Of a stretch of DNA of 64,000 nucleotides, positions 1 through 8,376 are shown in pieces (within the stretch, counting starts at the first letter, position 1; each line of letters begins with the position of its first letter). The position numbers and the translations under genes were made by a program. Where the stretch lies: contig NZ_SRZX01000001.1 in the NCBI RefSeq assembly GCF_004792665.1, positions 1,178,001-1,242,000 on the forward strand. The letters are read 5' to 3'. This DNA is from Marinobacter orientalis (lineage in GTDB: Bacteria > Pseudomonadota > Gammaproteobacteria > Pseudomonadales > Oleiphilaceae). Below the pieces are notes generated by a model that did no database searches, was not told the DNA's origin, and saw nothing but the letters and a program-made list of their open reading frames with translations.

Positions 1-9
1 AGACTGCCA

Positions 10-837
10 ATGAATAATGATCTGTACGCGGTGGTGGGCAACCCCATCAGCCATAGCAAATCCCCCCGTATCCACAGCCTGTTTGCCAGCCAGACTGGTG
101 AACAGCTTGAATACACCGCCATTCAGGCCCCGGAGAATGATTTTGCCGGCACCGTCACCGGCTTCTTCCAGCGTGGCGGCAAGGGACTGAACGTAACCGT
201 ACCCTTCAAGGAGCAGGCCTGGAAGCTGGCGGACCGGCGCACCGAACGGGCGCAACTGGCCGGTGCTGCCAATACCCTGTATCAGGATAGTGAAGGCCTG
301 CTGATCGCGGATAACACGGATGGCAAGGGTCTGGTGACAGACCTGACGGCGAACCACGGCATTGGCCTGACGGGCAGGCGAATCCTTGTGCTCGGTGCCG
401 GCGGAGCCGTACGCGGCGTGCTGGGGCCGGTACTGGCGGAAAAGCCGGCGGCCATTGTCATAGCCAATCGTACAGTGGCGAAGGCTGAAGCGCTGGTGAC
501 ACTGTTTGAACCGGTTGCGGGGCAAACCCGACTGGAGGCGTGCGGATTCGAGCAGCCCACGGAGCCCTTCGACCTTATTATCAACGGCACCAGTGCCAGC
601 CTGCAGCACGACCTGCCACCGGTGTCCGCAAATGTGATCGGTGCCGACACGGTTATCTACGACATGATGTATTCTCTGCAGACCACGACGTTCAATCAGT
701 GGGCACTGGATCAGGGGGCCACAAGGGTATTTGACGGCCTGGGCATGCTGGTCGAGCAGGCGGCGGAGTCGTTCCGGTTATGGCGCGGTATCCGTCCCGA
801 AACCCGGCCGGTGATCGACGAATTGCGAAACGACTGA
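10..837 (+). CDS. aroE: Shikimate dehydrogenase (NADP+)
   Basis: Reduces 3-dehydroshikimate to shikimate with NADPH in cytosolic aromatic amino acid biosynthesis. The 275-residue length is usual for AroE. Visible motifs are SKSP at residues 16-19 (shikimate binding), NVTVPFKE at 61-68 with the catalytic lysine K67, NTDG near 103, the glycine-rich GAGGAVRG nucleotide loop, and NRT after it, which is typical of NADP preference. The C-terminal [13 protein letters not shown] is also a family signature. The ATG is nine bases into the window, so the upstream neighbour is not visible. Confident family call. Confidence 0.97.
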   Translation: MNNDLYAVVGNPISHSKSPRIHSLFASQTGEQLEYTAIQAPENDFAGTVTGFFQRGGKGLNVTVPFKEQAWKLADRRTERAQLAGAANTLYQDSEGLLIADNTDGKGLVTDLTANHGIGLTGRRILVLGAGGAVRGVLGPVLAEKPAAIVIANRTVAKAEALVTLFEPVAGQTRLEACGFEQPTEPFDLIINGTSASLQHDLPPVSANVIGADTVIYDMMYSLQTTTFNQWALDQGATRVFDGLGMLVEQAAESFRLWRGIRPETRPVIDELRND

Positions 838-922
838 GCCCGATGCGGGTGTGTGGGCTATGCTCAGCAGGTGCATACGGGCTCCCAGGCTCTCTCTAAA
901 GGTTCCGGATTAAAGGTCGCTG

Positions 923-1696
923 ATGGATATTCTCACCCTTGTCGGGCTGGTGGCAGGCGTACTGATTGTTCTGCTCGCCATGCTGGCCAATGCCTCGATA
1001 CTCACCTTTTTCAACCTGCCCGGGCTGGCGATCGTGCTGGGTGGCACCTTTGCCGTTACCCTGATCAAGTTTCGTCTGCCGTCCGTGATGAGCGCGTTCC
1101 GGCTGGCGTTTGCAGCGGCTTTTACCGAGCGGGTGGAGCGGCCAGCAGAGCTCATCCGGGAAGTAGGCACTCTGGCCCTGGTGGTGCGCAAAGAAGGCAT
1201 TCTGGGCCTGGAAAACCACGCCACGGATAACGAATTCCTGCGTAAGGCTATTAACCTGTGTGTAGACGGGCATCCGCCGGAGCTGGTTGAGGAAGCGCTG
1301 TCCCAGGAAACCCAGCAGACAGCCGAGCGCTACGAGGTCTCGGAAAGGGTGTTTCGTGGTATCGGTGAATCCGCTCCGGCCATCGGCATGCTGGGTACGC
1401 TGGTGGGGCTGGTACAGATGCTCAATACCCTTGATGACCCCTCCTCTATCGGCCCCGCCATGGCCATTGCCCTGCTGACCACGCTTTACGGTGCCTTTAT
1501 TGCCCAGCTGATTGCCCTGCCCCTGGCAGACAAGCTCCAGCTCAAGGCGGAGGACGAGGCGCGTAACCAGTTGCTGATTACCACGTCCATACGCAACATC
1601 ATGCGCGGCGAAAATCCCCGGGTAATGACCGAGTTGCTGTCTTCCTTTGTGACCCCTGACCAGCGCACCAACCTTGCGCCGGAGCGGGAGGCGTAG
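923..1696 (+). CDS. Flagellar stator protein MotA/PomA-like
   Basis: MotA/TolQ/ExbB-family membrane protein, 257 residues, expected to form the ion channel of the flagellar stator with the MotB-like protein encoded 3 bp downstream. Hydrophobic segments lie near residues 4-24, 30-48, 150-170 and 183-203, with the usual cytoplasmic loop between the second and third. The stretch GMLGTLVGLVQML matches the conserved third transmembrane segment. The length and N-terminus look closer to PomA (sodium type) than to the longer E. coli MotA, but ion specificity cannot be settled here. The pair is not beside other flagellar genes. Confidence 0.88.
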   Translation: MDILTLVGLVAGVLIVLLAMLANASILTFFNLPGLAIVLGGTFAVTLIKFRLPSVMSAFRLAFAAAFTERVERPAELIREVGTLALVVRKEGILGLENHATDNEFLRKAINLCVDGHPPELVEEALSQETQQTAERYEVSERVFRGIGESAPAIGMLGTLVGLVQMLNTLDDPSSIGPAMAIALLTTLYGAFIAQLIALPLADKLQLKAEDEARNQLLITTSIRNIMRGENPRVMTELLSSFVTPDQRTNLAPEREA

Positions 1697-1699
1697 ATT

Positions 1700-2533
1700 T
1701 TGATCGTGCGCCAGCCGGCCAGAAAGAAAAAACAGGCCCGGGGCTCCCCGGCCTGGATTGTCACTTTTGCCGACCTGGCCACGCTGTTGCTGACGTTCTT
1801 TATCCTGTTGCTGTCCTTCGCGGAAATGGATATTGAAAAATACCGCGCCATGGCCAATTCCATGGCGGTTGCCTTTGGCAGCAACCAGGTACTTGGCGAT
1901 GATATCGGCGGCTCACCCCTGACACTGATCGAGTCGGATACGGTGTCGCTGCCGGAGCCTCTGGATACGGATACCGATGAACCCGTGTTTATTGACGAGC
2001 GTGCGGAATCCGGTGCGCCCACCCGAATTCCCGCCGGCGTGATCGAGCTGACCAGCCGCATGATCCGGGAGCTGGAGGCGGAAGTCGCCTCGGATGCACT
2101 GAATGTCAATTACGATGAGAATCAGGTGGTCATCCGCTTTTCCGAGGAAGCCACCTTCCGTTCCGGCGAAGCGTCCATCAAGCCGGAGATGCTTCCCATC
2201 ATCGACAGGGTTGTGGAGGTGCTGTCTGGCTGTACCGGTGATGTGCTGGTGGCCGGTTACACGGACGACCGCCCCATATCCAGTGGCCGCTACCGCTCCA
2301 ACTGGGACCTGTCCGCCGCCCGCGCGGTTTCCGTGGTTCACGAACTGGTGTTGAACCGTCAGGTGCCGGCGGAACGGGTTGTGGCGGCGGGAAGGGCCGA
2401 AACCAATCCGCTGGCGCCTAACGACAGTGAGGAGAACCGTGCAAAAAACCGGCGAGTGGAGATCGCTATCCGCGACCCGCAGTGTGCTGACAGTCTGGCT
2501 ACCGGTGAACTGCCTGTGGAAATTGTCCCGTAA
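1700..2533 (+). CDS. Flagellar motor protein MotB/PomB-like, OmpA C-terminal domain
   Basis: Partner of the upstream MotA-like protein, anchoring the stator to peptidoglycan. A basic N-terminus (RKKKQARG) is followed by a single transmembrane segment. That segment contains FADLATLLLTFF, whose aspartate is the ion-binding residue of the family. After a linker, an OmpA-like peptidoglycan-binding domain covers roughly residues 150-265, with GYTDDRPI and NRRVEIAI signatures. The ORF opens with TTG at 1700. A GTG two codons later (1706) is an equally acceptable start, and neither has a strong ribosome site, which suggests coupling to the upstream stop 3 bp away. Confidence 0.88.
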   Translation: MIVRQPARKKKQARGSPAWIVTFADLATLLLTFFILLLSFAEMDIEKYRAMANSMAVAFGSNQVLGDDIGGSPLTLIESDTVSLPEPLDTDTDEPVFIDERAESGAPTRIPAGVIELTSRMIRELEAEVASDALNVNYDENQVVIRFSEEATFRSGEASIKPEMLPIIDRVVEVLSGCTGDVLVAGYTDDRPISSGRYRSNWDLSAARAVSVVHELVLNRQVPAERVVAAGRAETNPLAPNDSEENRAKNRRVEIAIRDPQCADSLATGELPVEIVP

Positions 2534-2657
2534 CGGTGCCTTATGCTTGCGGGGCAGCTTCTCATAGTCAATTCAACTAACTTCCCCGCGTCAGGATCTT
2601 TATACTGTGCGGTCCTAAGCGAATTCATTTGCCGAAAACAACAGGGCCATAGACATT

Positions 2658-2975
2658 ATGAGCGGACCAGACAAGCCGAAAGTCATAGGTGAGGAGTGGA
2701 GTGATGAGCGGGTAAAGGGTTTTCTGGCGATTACTCCCTACGACAGCCGCATCAATGCCGACTTCAATGCCCTGATCAAGGCCTACCAGGCCATGATTGC
2801 CGAGGATTTCGAGCGTTTTGTCGGTTTCTTTGTCGAAGCGGGGCGGGATATCAATGCAGTGGACGAAAACGGTGAGACCATACTCGATCTGATTTCCCGG
2901 CATCGTCGCAGCACCGCCTATGCGGAAATACTCAAAAAGGCCGGAGCAAAAACGACGGCAGAGGCCGGGAACTGA
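2658..2975 (+). CDS. PA4642-family small protein
   Basis: A 105-residue soluble protein resembling the Pseudomonas PA4642 family, whose function is unknown. Conserved-looking stretches are ITPYDSRINADFNALIKAY and a single ankyrin-like unit, GRDINAVDENGETILDL. A TATACT hexamer at 2601-2606 could be its -10 element, with a weak -35. The gene is convergent with the Hsp20 gene, and a strong GC-rich hairpin covers its stop codon. Confidence 0.75.
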   Translation: MSGPDKPKVIGEEWSDERVKGFLAITPYDSRINADFNALIKAYQAMIAEDFERFVGFFVEAGRDINAVDENGETILDLISRHRRSTAYAEILKKAGAKTTAEAGN

Positions 2976-3006
2976 GCCCGGCTCTGCCGTTACCGGTTTC
3001 GCCGGT
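2954..3006. terminator. GC-rich hairpins between convergent genes
   Basis: A long imperfect hairpin has arms ACGGCAGAG(G)CCGGG and CCCGGCTCTGCCGT at about 2954-2991, spanning the PA4642-family stop codon. A second hairpin, ACCGG-TTTCG-CCGGT, lies just before the Hsp20 stop. There is no clear T-run, so this is a candidate terminator or transcript-end stabiliser rather than a classic intrinsic terminator. Confidence 0.4.
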
Positions 3007-3462
3007 TCACTGCACGTCTACCTCAATGGCTTTGGGTTCAGCCGGTTCGACTTTGGTCAGTGTCAGGGACAGGACACCATCCTTGAAATTGGCCCGAATG
3101 CTGTCTTCGTCCACGTTTTCCGGCAGGGTAAACCGACGCAGGAAGCTGCCATAAAAACGCTCAACGCGATGGTGCTTTTTGTCGTCGGTTTCTTCCTCGT
3201 GCTTGCGTTCACCCTGAATGCTCAGAACGCCGTCCTGCACAGTGACTTTCACATCGTCCTTTGACATGCCCGGAAGTTCGGCTTCGATGTTGAAGGCCTC
3301 CGGGGTTTCCTTGATATCCACTGCCGGCGTCCAGTCACTGCTGCTGAACAGGTCTTTACCTTCCCGTTCACTGTTGCCGCGTGCCAGGCCGAACAGCCGG
3401 TTATAACGATTCATCAGGTCATCAAGTTCATTGACCGGATTCCAGCGGGTTATGTTAGCCAT
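3007..3462 (-). CDS. Hsp20/alpha-crystallin small heat shock protein
   Basis: ATP-independent holdase chaperone of 151 residues that binds unfolding cytosolic proteins. The alpha-crystallin domain runs from about residue 45 to 140, with the motifs VDIKETPEAFNIEAELPG and FKDGVLSLTL (the A-x-x-x-n-GVL signature of the family). The start ATG at 3462 has a very strong AGGAGGAG ribosome site. I did not find a ROSE thermometer or CIRCE element in the short leader. Confidence 0.93.
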   Translation of the reverse strand: MANITRWNPVNELDDLMNRYNRLFGLARGNSEREGKDLFSSSDWTPAVDIKETPEAFNIEAELPGMSKDDVKVTVQDGVLSIQGERKHEEETDDKKHHRVERFYGSFLRRFTLPENVDEDSIRANFKDGVLSLTLTKVEPAEPKAIEVDVQ

Positions 3463-3594
3463 ACGAGACTCCTCCTGGAGAACTGAATTAACAGGTTTGT
3501 GTCAACTTCAATCGCGGAACAGCTCCATGCCGGTGGCGCCACCCGGATGGGTTTTTGGTGGACATCCGCTCTCTCTGACTGTGGGATCACCTGT

Positions 3595-5202
3595 TCAGTT
3601 TTCAATGGTCCCGGTGACGGAAATTTCCGCAACATCAAGCGGTGCACCAAACTGTTGCTGGAGGAAGGGCCGGAAGCGGGCCATGGTCGGGCCTTCCCGG
3701 TCTTGTCCGGGTTGCACGCCCCAACCGAAGCCGGGCAATGTGATGTTGTCGATGAACGGTGCGAGCAGCTCCGGATCGGCACTGATGATGTGCACGATGA
3801 CATCCCGGCTGGCATTCCCGCCGGTGATCAGTGGCGCTGCCTGGTGGTCACCAAGCAGCACCAGCAGAGTCCGGTTGTCGACATGACGGGTCGCGTATCC
3901 GGTAGCCACGTTGAGGGCGTAATCCAGCGCACGGGTGTAGTGTTCTCTCACTCGCTCCGTATCCCGCCACAGGCTGGCCGGGGCTTCGCCGCTGTCTTTC
4001 CATTGATTGAATATTTCGCCGTCGCCGATGGCGTCCCAGTCATTCAGAACCGGCAGCACCGGTACCCATGGAGCATGACTGCTTATCAGTGCGAGTTCGG
4101 CAAACAGCGGTGTGCTGGCCTGATCCCGGATCCGGCGCTGGAACCAGGACCAGGTGTACTGGTCCGGCATGGTGACCCAGTTAAGCGCGGGGCCCCGGTA
4201 GTCCATGGTGGAGGAGTCGTAGATCCGGTTATAGCCAAACGCCCTACCTTCGGGCCAGGCGCGGGTGATCGCAGGCATCACGGCCACCGTGTGATGGCCG
4301 GTTGTGTCCATGTCATCAATCAGTGTGGGGAAGTCGCTCGCCAGGAAGATCTCGTAGTCCAGCTGGGTTTTGATCCATTGCCCACTGAGCAGGGTGGTGT
4401 GCGCCAGCCAGGACTGGCCACCCTGAACCGGTGAGCGGAGACGCCCGGTTACAATGTGCAGGCCTGCATCCGCCAACGCCTGCCCCATCTGATCCAGGCG
4501 GGCGCCAATCACTGGCCGGTAACGGGCATCGGTGACTGCTGAAATCCCGTAGGATTCGATAAAGCCCAGGATGACGTCGGTATTCGCCAGCCCTGTCAGG
4601 GGTGAGATCTGACCGGCACCGGGATTGTCTTCAAGGTGCTGCCGGAAAGCCTGCGTTGACTGGTGGGTATCTGCCGCCAGCTGAATCTGCGCTGCTGTCA
4701 GACGGGCGGCACTCAGTCCGACAGTGGACTGGGGTAGCCATGATACGGCGACCGCGATTATGCCTGCCACTGTCACCAGCTGGCCTGCTCTGGCCGGAGT
4801 TCCGCCGCCAAGCTGTGACAACAGCCTGGCAACATAGCCGCCAAGGACGGCAAAGACGATGGCCAGCGCGAGGATGATCAGCAGTGCCAGGCCGAGGCCC
4901 AGATTGCTCTTCATCAGGTCAAATACCGAGCCTGCAGTGCCCAGTTCCAGGTAGAGATTGAATGGCCGCCCGATGCTCTGGCGGACCAGCACATCGCTCA
5001 GGGCAAAGAAGGCCAGAACCGCGTACAGGGCGCCAATGGCCCCGGCAAGCAAGCGTTTGCCCCGCCCCCGTGGCCAAAGCGCAAAAAGGCCGGCCAGTAG
5101 CAGCGCATCAGCCGCAATCCACGGTATCCAGGGATAGCGTGGAAGCAGCAGCGCCACGAACAGGGCGTTGAGCAGGAGCGTGGTGGCGATCAGTCGTTTC
5201 AA
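3595..5202 (-). CDS. Membrane-anchored sulfatase/phosphoglycerol-transferase-fold protein
   Basis: A 535-residue protein of the alkaline phosphatase/sulfatase superfamily, with several N-terminal membrane segments within about residues 1-155 and a periplasmic catalytic domain after them. VILGFIESYG resembles the first metal-binding strand of LtaS/OpgB-type enzymes. GGQSWLAHTTLLSG probably holds the nucleophile serine or threonine. LLVLLGDHQ is the late Asp-His metal ligand pair. It lies directly downstream of opgH, which suggests (inference) that it decorates periplasmic glucans, in the manner of OpgB phosphoglycerol transfer. The start is TTG at 5202, with GGAG upstream, and lies 95 bp inside the end of opgH. 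The substrate is unproven. Confidence 0.72.
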   Translation of the reverse strand: MKRLIATTLLLNALFVALLLPRYPWIPWIAADALLLAGLFALWPRGRGKRLLAGAIGALYAVLAFFALSDVLVRQSIGRPFNLYLELGTAGSVFDLMKSNLGLGLALLIILALAIVFAVLGGYVARLLSQLGGGTPARAGQLVTVAGIIAVAVSWLPQSTVGLSAARLTAAQIQLAADTHQSTQAFRQHLEDNPGAGQISPLTGLANTDVILGFIESYGISAVTDARYRPVIGARLDQMGQALADAGLHIVTGRLRSPVQGGQSWLAHTTLLSGQWIKTQLDYEIFLASDFPTLIDDMDTTGHHTVAVMPAITRAWPEGRAFGYNRIYDSSTMDYRGPALNWVTMPDQYTWSWFQRRIRDQASTPLFAELALISSHAPWVPVLPVLNDWDAIGDGEIFNQWKDSGEAPASLWRDTERVREHYTRALDYALNVATGYATRHVDNRTLLVLLGDHQAAPLITGGNASRDVIVHIISADPELLAPFIDNITLPGFGWGVQPGQDREGPTMARFRPFLQQQFGAPLDVAEISVTGTIEN

Positions 5203-7312
5203 GTCGTTCTCCGAGGGACAACCGGGTGTAATCGATCAGTGACGCAATCCTGCTCCCCCAATAGCTGTCCCTGTCAGCTTGCCAGGCAGCGGTATGAAGA
5301 CTCGCGAGTGCCTGACGGTCCCGGCATAGCAGGTTGAGTTGCCGATGCTCCAGTTGGTCGGGGCCATGTTCGAGACAATGCCGGATAAGCGCTGCCGTCG
5401 TCTGTTTTTCGGGCCGGACTCTGGCCAGCTGTCTGTGCACTGCATTCATGGTGGGCAACAGTATGGCCTGTTGCACGTTCGACAGGCCAATACCTCCCGG
5501 TAGAAGCGGCATGCCGGCGCCTGCCTCCTGAATCATCTGCAGCGGCTCGCGGCTCTCCGGTGTTGCCAGTAAACCGGCGTTATCAACAGCAGATCCTGAG
5601 GACTTTGTCCCCAGTACCACTGACGTCTGCGCAGCCACCAGCAGGGGCAGGATAACGGGAAGTGACCACAGCGCCAGCAGTGGCGAGCCGATCCAGCCGG
5701 CGACGCCGCACCAGCCCAGTGCCAGTACGATTCCGGTCCGATGTTCATCGAGAGCCCGGCCCCACCCGGTTTCCTCCTGGCGGTTCTGCCCTGCCCAATG
5801 CACAGGAACATTGGTCAGCGCACAGACGACCGAACGGCTGTGGGCCAGCATTTTTATCGGGGCAAGCAGCAGGGAAACGACAGTTTCCAGCAGTGTGCTG
5901 GCTATCAGCCGGAGCCTGCCGCCAAACAGTGCGGATTGCCCGGTCACCAGAATATCGCCGATCGCGAGAAGTCGCGGCAGAAACAGCAGGCCCAGAGTGC
6001 TCAGGCCAAGCCCGACAGCCAGAGCTGCGCCACCAGCAAATGGCAGCGGTGCCGTGGTTTCCGGTTGTGGCGCATGACCGGCAGTGATCATGGTCAATAT
6101 TACGAACAGCAGCCATAGCGGGGATGCCAGATAGGACATGATGCCGTTCACCAGGGCCATGCGATGGGTAAAACGAAGCGCGGGTGTGGTCATCAGTAAC
6201 CATAGGTGCTGGAGATTGCCCCGCGTCCAGCGGTGATCACGGATCAGCTCGTCCTCCAGGGTTGGAGGAGACTCCTCGTAGCTTTGTGCCAGTGACGGTT
6301 CCAGCCATACTTCATAACCGGCCCTTCCCATATAGGCAGCCTCTACGAAATCGTGGCTGATGACCGGCCCCCCGAAAAGACCCGGCCCGGTCAGCTTGCG
6401 CAGGCCGCAGTGTTTCATGAACGCATCGACGCGGATGATGGCATTGTGGCCCCAGTAGACGGCATCTCCCATCTGGATGGCAGCGAGGCCGGAAGCAAAC
6501 AGGGGGGAATAGACGCGACTGGCAAACTGTTGCAGGCGGGCAAACAGGGTTTCAGCGCCAACAATGATGGGGCTGGTCTGGACAATGCCCACTGCGGGCT
6601 CCCGCTCCATGAGCCGCACCAGCCGGACCAGGGTTTCTCCGCCCGCCAGGCTGTCGGCATCCAGCACAATCATGTAACGATAACGACGGCCCCAGCGACG
6701 CAGGAAATCTGCAATATTACCGCTTTTGTAGTTCAGACTGACGGTGCGCCGGCGATAGAACAGCCGGCCCTCCGCTTTCAGTTCCCGGCATAACGCCTGC
6801 CATGCCGCCTGCTCTGCCAGCCAGACTTCGGGGTCGCGGGTATCGGACAGGATATAGAAATCAAAGTGTTTTAAGCGCCCCTGGCGCTGCAGTTCCCGAT
6901 AGACTTCCCGTAGTCCCGACAGGGTCCGCTCCACCGGCTCGTTGCAGATGGGAACGACGATAGCGGTAGGTGCAAGAGCAGTTTTGCAGAGCGATTCCTC
7001 AGTGTGACGTCTGGCCAGGCTGTATCTGTCTCCGCCCAGTCGCCGGATCACAAAGCCAAAAACAGCCGTCCAGCAACCCACGGCGATCCAGCCGTGGAGC
7101 AGGGTAAACAGGCCGATCAGCAGAAGGTTGGGCAGGTACCCGCTTTCGAGCGGCATTATCGAGGCCAGCGCAACAGTGGCGACAGCAGTCTGGCCGATCA
7201 CCAGAGCCGCCAGTAGCGAACGCCGGAAGCAGGCCGCCGGACGCCAGCGTACGGCTGGCCGATCCCGCCCGGCGTCCGCGGCCTCGTCTTGGTGAGGCTG
7301 GCTAGCGGGCAT
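5108..7312 (-). CDS. opgH: Glucans biosynthesis glucosyltransferase H (membrane part)
   Basis: Inner-membrane glucosyltransferase that polymerises glucose from UDP-glucose into the beta-1,2 backbone of osmoregulated periplasmic glucans. GT2 signatures are the IVLDADS aspartates, SHDFVEAA, and the RDHRWTRGN version of QxxRW, with multiple membrane helices on both sides. The ATG chosen (7312) gives 734 residues, well below the roughly 850 of E. coli OpgH. The missing N-terminal region appears on the upstream ORF in another frame, with an 11-bp overlap (ATGCCCGCTAG). The first helix FRRSLLAALVIGQT aligns by eye with that of E. coli OpgH. No opgG is in the window. Confidence 0.9.
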   Translation of the reverse strand: MPASQPHQDEAADAGRDRPAVRWRPAACFRRSLLAALVIGQTAVATVALASIMPLESGYLPNLLLIGLFTLLHGWIAVGCWTAVFGFVIRRLGGDRYSLARRHTEESLCKTALAPTAIVVPICNEPVERTLSGLREVYRELQRQGRLKHFDFYILSDTRDPEVWLAEQAAWQALCRELKAEGRLFYRRRTVSLNYKSGNIADFLRRWGRRYRYMIVLDADSLAGGETLVRLVRLMEREPAVGIVQTSPIIVGAETLFARLQQFASRVYSPLFASGLAAIQMGDAVYWGHNAIIRVDAFMKHCGLRKLTGPGLFGGPVISHDFVEAAYMGRAGYEVWLEPSLAQSYEESPPTLEDELIRDHRWTRGNLQHLWLLMTTPALRFTHRMALVNGIMSYLASPLWLLFVILTMITAGHAPQPETTAPLPFAGGAALAVGLGLSTLGLLFLPRLLAIGDILVTGQSALFGGRLRLIASTLLETVVSLLLAPIKMLAHSRSVVCALTNVPVHWAGQNRQEETGWGRALDEHRTGIVLALGWCGVAGWIGSPLLALWSLPVILPLLVAAQTSVVLGTKSSGSAVDNAGLLATPESREPLQMIQEAGAGMPLLPGGIGLSNVQQAILLPTMNAVHRQLARVRPEKQTTAALIRHCLEHGPDQLEHRQLNLLCRDRQALASLHTAAWQADRDSYWGSRIASLIDYTRLSLGERLETTDRHHAPAQRPVRGAAASTLSLDTVDCG

Positions 7313-7559
7313 TGGGCCAGTAGCCCATACTTTGCCGCTGCATCCGGGGTGCGGAGCGCGGCGTATCAGAGGCAGGAATATCGACATAGGCCGGCGCCAG
7401 TTCCAGGGCACGACCAACGTCATTCCCCCTGCCTTCTGACGCGACTGCGGATACCAGCGCCCTTGCCTGCCGCTGAAGGTCCGCAGACGGTTCGATGCCG
7501 CAGGCTGACAGATACGCAAGAACCCGTTCAAACAATGGTTGATGCAGTGGTGCTTTCAT
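7302..7559 (-). CDS. Small ORF carrying the OpgH N-terminal cytoplasmic region (split or frameshifted)
   Basis: Encodes about 85 residues from ATG 7559, with an AGGGG ribosome site eight bases upstream. It ends inside the opgH start region. Its tail, with SAPRMQRQSMGYWPN, resembles the RSSMFPDPWRTNP region that precedes the first helix in E. coli OpgH. The combined length of the two ORFs (about 820) matches full-length OpgH. I read it as the OpgH N-terminal domain made as a separate, translationally coupled polypeptide, or as a frameshift (real or a sequence error). In E. coli this region links OpgH to FtsZ. Confidence 0.6.
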   Translation of the reverse strand: MKAPLHQPLFERVLAYLSACGIEPSADLQRQARALVSAVASEGRGNDVGRALELAPAYVDIPASDTPRSAPRMQRQSMGYWPNAR

Positions 7560-7635
7560 GACAGTGCCCCTGGTCAAAAGGTGAACATCAAAGGCAGATA
7601 CGCTGGCACCGGCGGTTTCAGATCAGACCGCCGGA

Positions 7636-8172
7636 TTAAATCCCGCTCAGGTATTCGTCCTTGAGCTTCACGTAATTACTGGCAGTGTAGCGGAAAAAGC
7701 TTTTCTCATTATCTGTAAGCGCCCGCGCCTGACGGCAGGGCGAACCCACGTACAGATGACCGGATTCCAGGGTTTTTCCCGGCGGCACCAGGCATCCGGC
7801 AGCGACAATCACCTCGTCTTCCACCACGGCGCCATCCATGATGATGCAACCCATGCCCACCAGTACCCGGCTGCCAACGGTACAGCCGTGCAACAGTGCC
7901 TTGTGGCCGATGGTAACGTCGTCACCAATGGTCAGCGGGCAGCCGCCGGGGTTGAAGTCGCTGGCGTGGGTGATGTGCAGCACCGACCCATCCTGGATGC
8001 TGCAGCGGTCACCGATGCGGATTTTGTGCATATCACCCCGCACCACCGTCATTGGCCAGATTGAAACATCGTCACCGGTGACGACATCTCCAATCACCAC
8101 CGCACTGGGATCAATCCAGGCGCGTTGTCCGAATTGTGGCGTGTTACCCTTGTGTGTTCGTACATTCGACAT
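7636..8172 (-). CDS. Gamma carbonic anhydrase-like protein, YrdA family
   Basis: Left-handed beta-helix hexapeptide-repeat protein of 178 residues. It strongly resembles E. coli YrdA, as in VLHITHASD, IGHKALLHGCTVG and YVGSPCRQ. The zinc-ligand histidines of gamma-class carbonic anhydrases are present in HITH and GHKALLHG. YrdA homologues bind zinc, but carbonic anhydrase activity is uncertain. The start is ATG 8172 (MSNVRTHK). The longer open frame upstream runs through the palindromic repeat at 8209-8318 and is not coding. Confidence 0.88.
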   Translation of the reverse strand: MSNVRTHKGNTPQFGQRAWIDPSAVVIGDVVTGDDVSIWPMTVVRGDMHKIRIGDRCSIQDGSVLHITHASDFNPGGCPLTIGDDVTIGHKALLHGCTVGSRVLVGMGCIIMDGAVVEDEVIVAAGCLVPPGKTLESGHLYVGSPCRQARALTDNEKSFFRYTASNYVKLKDEYLSGI

Positions 8173-8208
8173 TACATATACCCATATAGCGTTTACCCGA
8201 AAGCTCGG

Positions 8209-8318
8209 GGCACCTGTGGGGAGACCTTTCCAAAACTGTGCGGAGCCATGGATGGCGGAGCTCAAGCGCCACATGGATGTGCTTGAGCGTGTTTTGGAAA
8301 GGTCTCCCCACAGGTGCC
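8209..8318. repeat. 110-bp branched palindrome (perfect 28-bp arms)
   Basis: Arms at 8209-8236 and 8291-8318 are perfect inverted repeats of 28 bp (outer end GGCACCTGTGGGGAGACC). The 54-bp interior holds two further hairpins, GCCAT-GG-ATGGC at 8245-8256 and GCTCAAGC at 8260-8267 pairing with GCTTGAGC at 8281-8288. A single strand would fold into a Y or T shape. It sits in the intergenic region between the divergent YrdA-family gene and prlC. There is no adjacent transposase, and it resembles a non-autonomous repeat. Confidence 0.85.
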
Positions 8319-8376
8319 TGACTCCGATGCCCAAATGTTAAGCTACCTGACAAATTAATAGCTGAGAAGGGGACTT

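Noticed and set aside
5236..7216. Numerous ORFs antisense to opgH and other large genes
   Set aside because: They are shadow frames of GC-rich coding sequence with low-complexity or basic composition and no ribosome sites.
8173..8334. Longer start for the YrdA-family protein
   Set aside because: The 54 extra codons translate the palindromic repeat. Family alignment begins at MSNVRTHK.
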